A stretch of DNA of 7,877 bases. Origin: Alphaproteobacteria bacterium (GTDB lineage: Bacteria > Pseudomonadota > Alphaproteobacteria > UBA6615). The stretch spans positions 1-7,877 of the forward strand of contig JAURLR010000381.1 of NCBI GenBank assembly GCA_030831135.1. Reading direction: 5' to 3'. Shown here piece by piece: positions 5,901 to 7,877 of this stretch. The position numbers and the translations under genes are program-made. Positions within the stretch are counted from its first letter, which is position 1. Every line of letters starts with the position of its first letter. Under the pieces are notes generated by a model that saw only the letters and a program-made list of their open reading frames with translations, was not told where the DNA came from and did not search any database.

Positions 5901-6161
5901 ATGGCCAAGGTCGAAATCTATACCGGAATGTTGTGCGGCTTCTGTTCCGCCGCAAAGCGCTTGCTCAAGGAAAAGGGCGTCGACTTCGAAGAGACCGATG
6001 TCAGCTTCAATTCCGCCAAGAAGCAGGAAATGCTCAAGCGCGCCAATGGCAGCCACACGGTGCCGCAGATATTCATCGATGGTGAACATATCGGCGGCTG
6101 CGATGACCTTTATGCGCTGGACTCCAGCGGTAAGCTCGACGCCAAGCTCGGGCTCGCCTGA
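5901..6161 (+). CDS. grxC: Glutaredoxin 3 (GrxC family)
   Basis: This 86-residue cytoplasmic dithiol glutaredoxin reduces disulphides and glutathionylated proteins with electrons from glutathione. The redox centre is Cys12-Gly-Phe-Cys15, a CGFC variant of the classical CPYC, close to the CGYC form common in alphaproteobacterial GrxC. Two family features bind glutathione: TVPQIFIDG with the cis-proline at 55 (53-61) and GGCDDLYALD (65-74). Length and N-terminus (MAKVEIYTG) match the family, and GGAG 8 bases upstream (5889-5892) supports the start. It lies downstream of comF, which often neighbours grxC in this class, but here 240 bases with two repeat structures separate them, so it may have its own promoter. 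Its last 52 bases overlap the coding 3' end of the convergent methyltransferase gene. Confidence 0.96.
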   Translation: MAKVEIYTGMLCGFCSAAKRLLKEKGVDFEETDVSFNSAKKQEMLKRANGSHTVPQIFIDGEHIGGCDDLYALDSSGKLDAKLGLA

Positions 6162-6679
6162 ACCGCGCAAATTCTCTGGATCACGGCGGGGCGCGGCTGC
6201 ATGACCGTGCCGTGTTCATAGGCGACCACGGTCAGCCGGCCCTGCACAGCATCCAGCAATTCGCCGGGATGCAGCAGGAAGTCGGGGTTCGATGGTTTCC
6301 CCAAAGCTTCGTTGCCCTGGGCAAAGGTTTCATAGATCAGCACGCCGCCCGGTTTCAGCGCGGCGACCAGCGCGGGCAGCAGCGGGCGATACAGATAATT
6401 GGTGACGATCACGCCGCCATAGGCGCCCGGTTCGGGACGCCAGGGGGCTGTGCCGGATTCAAGATCGGCCGCGATGGCGGTCACCCCGGCGTGGTCCCGC
6501 AAGTCGCCCAGCCGTGACAGATCGCGATCGACGGCCGTGACAGCTACGCCGCGCCCGGTCAGGAACCCGACATGGCGTCCTGCCCCGCAGGCCAGATCGA
6601 GCACCGGTGCGGAGACGAGGGCTGAAAACCTGACAACCCATGGCGAGGGCGGGGACTGATTGTGCTGGTCTGGAGACAT
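6110..6679 (-). CDS. Small class I SAM-dependent methyltransferase
   Basis: This 189-residue protein has a Rossmann methyltransferase core and little else. Motif I is VLDLACGAGRH (26-36), the acidic end of strand 2 is AVDRD (49-53), IAADLESG (69-76) would contact the adenine, and NYLYRPLLPALVAALKPGGVLIYETFAQGNE (94-124) spans motifs IV-V. KPSNPDFLLHPGELL (128-142) is characteristic of a proteobacterial TehB-like subgroup whose substrate I do not know. The core seems to end near IQRICAV (167-173); the last about 16 residues (QASPSLASSLPLESSA) are encoded opposite the end of grxC and look like a read-on extension. The ATG at 6679 has only a weak GGGAAAA upstream. It is divergent from the DUF1178 gene. 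Elsewhere in this class I recall a carbon-nitrogen hydrolase gene between grxC and DUF1178, so this gene occupies an unusual place. Confidence 0.83.
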   Translation of the reverse strand: MSPDQHNQSPPSPWVVRFSALVSAPVLDLACGAGRHVGFLTGRGVAVTAVDRDLSRLGDLRDHAGVTAIAADLESGTAPWRPEPGAYGGVIVTNYLYRPLLPALVAALKPGGVLIYETFAQGNEALGKPSNPDFLLHPGELLDAVQGRLTVVAYEHGTVMQPRPAVIQRICAVQASPSLASSLPLESSA

Positions 6680-6777
6680 GTCGGCGATGTTTTCCCGCTT
6701 GTTTTATGTCTGAAATAGCACCATTTCTTGAGGCGCGCCGCTATTGCAGGCGGGGCTGTCATCTGGATTGAAATCAA
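6680..6777. promoter_or_regulatory. AT-rich divergent promoter region
   Basis: This 98-base spacer separates the divergent methyltransferase and DUF1178 genes and is more AT-rich than its surroundings, especially 6689-6728. On the - strand, TGCTATTTC and CATAAAAC stretches are -10-like, but I could not pair them with a convincing -35 box. GGAT at 6765-6768 is a weak ribosome binding site for the DUF1178 start. Confidence 0.3.
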
Positions 6778-7203
6778 ATGATTAGTTTTAATCTGATCTG
6801 TGCAGAAGACCACGAGTTCGAGGGCTGGTTTCAGAACTCGGCGGATTTTGACAAGCAGGCCAAGAAGCACCTGATCGAATGCCCGGTCTGTGGCGATGCT
6901 CATGTCGAGAAGTCCCTCATGGCACCATCCCTCGGCACCAAGGGTGAGGTGCGCAATACGCGAATCGAGAAGGCCGAGCAGGCCAAGAAGCTTCGCGCGA
7001 TGCTCGGCGAAGTCCGTGACTATGTCGAAACCAATTTCGATGATGTCGGCAACGAGTTTCCCGACGAAGCGCGGAAGATCTATTACGGAGAATCCGAGGA
7101 ACGCCCGATCTACGGCAACGCGTCCGAGGAAGAAGCCAAGGACCTCGCCGAGGAAGGCGTCCCGGTCGGCCGCCTGCCCTGGCCCAAGCGCACCGACAGC
7201 TAG
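6778..7203 (+). CDS. DUF1178 family protein
   Basis: This 141-residue protein belongs to the DUF1178 family (PF06676), whose biochemical function is, to my knowledge, not established. Its N-terminus MISFNLICAEDHEFEGWF (1-18) is the family signature, followed by CPVCG (35-39) and KSLMAPSLG (45-53). Cys8, His12, Cys35 and Cys38 could form a zinc ribbon. The middle (60-90) is a charged helix, and the C-terminal part has RPIYGNASEEEAKDLAEEGVPVGRLPWP (109-136), also typical of the family. It is a small, acidic and probably cytoplasmic protein with no membrane segment. In other alphaproteobacteria it recurs near grxC and ubiG, as here, hinting at a conserved but undefined role; a link to redox or quinone metabolism is only guilt by association. 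The start ATG is firm because the conserved motif begins at once. Confidence 0.92.
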   Translation: MISFNLICAEDHEFEGWFQNSADFDKQAKKHLIECPVCGDAHVEKSLMAPSLGTKGEVRNTRIEKAEQAKKLRAMLGEVRDYVETNFDDVGNEFPDEARKIYYGESEERPIYGNASEEEAKDLAEEGVPVGRLPWPKRTDS

Positions 7204-7260
7204 ATTCGCCAATCCCAAACCGTCATGGCCGCAATACGTGCGGGCGTGATGCCGTTCAAA

Positions 7261-7342
7261 CCGTCATCGCGAGCCCCGTCAGGGGCGCGGCGATCCAGCA
7301 GATGTCTGGATTGCTTCGTTGCTTCGCGCCTCGCAATGACGG
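7261..7342. repeat. Intergenic palindromic repeat of the CGTCATTGCGAG type
   Basis: The outer arms CCGTCATCGCGAG (7261-7273) and CTCGCAATGACGG (7330-7342) are complementary with one mismatch. The inner arms GCGATCCAG (7290-7298) and CTGGATTGC (7306-7314) also have one mismatch. A small GCCCC/GGGGC hairpin (7273-7286) sits in the left half. This CGTCATTGCGAG...GCAATCCAG...CTGGATTGC...CTCGCAATGACG pattern resembles palindromes dispersed between genes in many bacterial genomes. It lies between the convergent DUF1178 and ubiG genes and has no T tract. The outer left arm also ends a direct repeat CAAACCGTCAT (7216-7226 and 7257-7267). The rest of the 7204-7384 gap holds nothing else I recognise. 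Confidence 0.75.
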
Positions 7343-7384
7343 GTGCCGCGGGCGTCGGGACGTGAATGCCAGAAACAGTCCCGA

Positions 7385-7877
7385 TCAGGCTGCCTTGCGG
7401 CCCACACCCATGTAACTGACGTTCAGATCGCCCGGGTTCTGGGACCATTTCCCGGTCAGCGGGTTGAAGACGACGCCGGTCAGTTCGAGCATCTCGATGC
7501 CGCCGCCGGCCAGACCGTCGACCAGTTCGGACGGTTTCACGAATTTGCGCCAGTTGTGGGTGCCGCGCGGCAGCCAGCGCATCACGTATTCGCCGCCGAC
7601 GATGGCCAGAGCGAAGGCCTTGGCCGTACGGTTGAGGGTGGCTGCGAAGACCAGACCGCCCGGGGCCACAAGCCGGCCGCAATCCCCCAGAAAGGCAGCG
7701 GGGTTGGCAACATGCTCGACGACTTCCATGTTGAGGACGATGTCGAAGCTCTCGCCACCGGCGCGTAGATCTTCGGCGGTTGTGGCGCGGTAGTCGATAT
7801 CCAGGCCGACCTCTTCGGCATGCAAGCGAGCGATCTCGATGTTCTGGTCGAGCGCGTCGATGCCCGTGACCCTGGCC
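7385..7877 (-). CDS. ubiG: Ubiquinone biosynthesis O-methyltransferase UbiG, partial
   Basis: The right edge cuts this gene; the frame is open from the edge (ARVTGIDALDQNIEIA...) to the TGA at 7387-7385, about 163 residues. UbiG performs both O-methylations of the ubiquinone head group, using SAM. Visible signatures are the VTGID end of strand 2 with its acidic residue, FDIVLNMEVVEHVANP (motif with MEVVEHV), LVAPGGLVFAATLNRTAKA, GGEYVMRWLPRGTHNWRKFVKPSEL and the C-terminal GVVFNPLTGKWSQNPGDLNVSYM. GTHNW...F and the FNPLTG ending are specific to UbiG among small-molecule methyltransferases. The glycine-rich motif I lies beyond the window. A TTG at 7825 is not a likely start, since conserved sequence continues upstream. 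It converges with the DUF1178 gene across the palindromic repeat. Confidence 0.95.
   Translation of the reverse strand, partial: ARVTGIDALDQNIEIARLHAEEVGLDIDYRATTAEDLRAGGESFDIVLNMEVVEHVANPAAFLGDCGRLVAPGGLVFAATLNRTAKAFALAIVGGEYVMRWLPRGTHNWRKFVKPSELVDGLAGGGIEMLELTGVVFNPLTGKWSQNPGDLNVSYMGVGRKAA

Noticed and set aside
7261..7342. CRISPR-like repeat or tRNA gene
   Set aside because: There is a single palindrome with no regularly spaced copies, and no cloverleaf or anticodon arm can be drawn.
1..7877. A hidden defence or mobile system
   Set aside because: All substantial frames are explained by housekeeping or membrane genes; no transposase, recombinase, nuclease, toxin pair or phage gene was seen.

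Overview
The window is high-GC chromosomal DNA of a type expected from an alphaproteobacterium. Nearly every gene is a recognisable housekeeping gene, and the order (parvulin isomerase, argJ, mutT; then an NDUFAF5/BioC-like methyltransferase divergent from comF, grxC, a DUF1178 gene and ubiG) is an alphaproteobacterial arrangement as I know it. I cannot name the genus; a marine Hyphomonadaceae/Maricaulaceae-type organism would fit, but that is a guess.

Layout. 1-252 is the 3' end of a parvulin-type peptidyl-prolyl isomerase. 306-1583 is argJ and 1589-1996 is mutT, closely packed on the + strand and probably one operon. mutT then meets a - strand block end to end, with overlapping stop codons. 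Reading in its own direction, that block begins with an NDUFAF5-like methyltransferase (4796-3837), continues 3 bases later with a six-helix membrane protein of unknown function (3833-2994), and ends with a second, lower-GC relative of that membrane protein (2899-1993). The last gene is split by a frameshift in a run of nine T. Divergent from the methyltransferase is comF (4887-5660), followed by a 240-base gap holding a large palindromic repeat, then grxC (5901-6161). grxC overlaps the end of a convergent small methyltransferase (6679-6110). A divergent spacer leads to the DUF1178 gene (6778-7203), another palindromic repeat, and the 3' part of ubiG (on the - strand, running off the right edge).

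How the genes fit together. The clear functions are protein folding in the envelope, arginine biosynthesis (acetyl recycling), nucleotide-pool sanitation, probable respiratory complex I maturation, redox control and ubiquinone synthesis. I found no defence system, CRISPR array, transposase, tRNA or rRNA, and no convincing new multi-gene system. The points most worth a second look are the T9 frameshift in the low-GC membrane-protein gene, the alternative hairpins over that gene's ribosome binding site, and the two intergenic palindromes.
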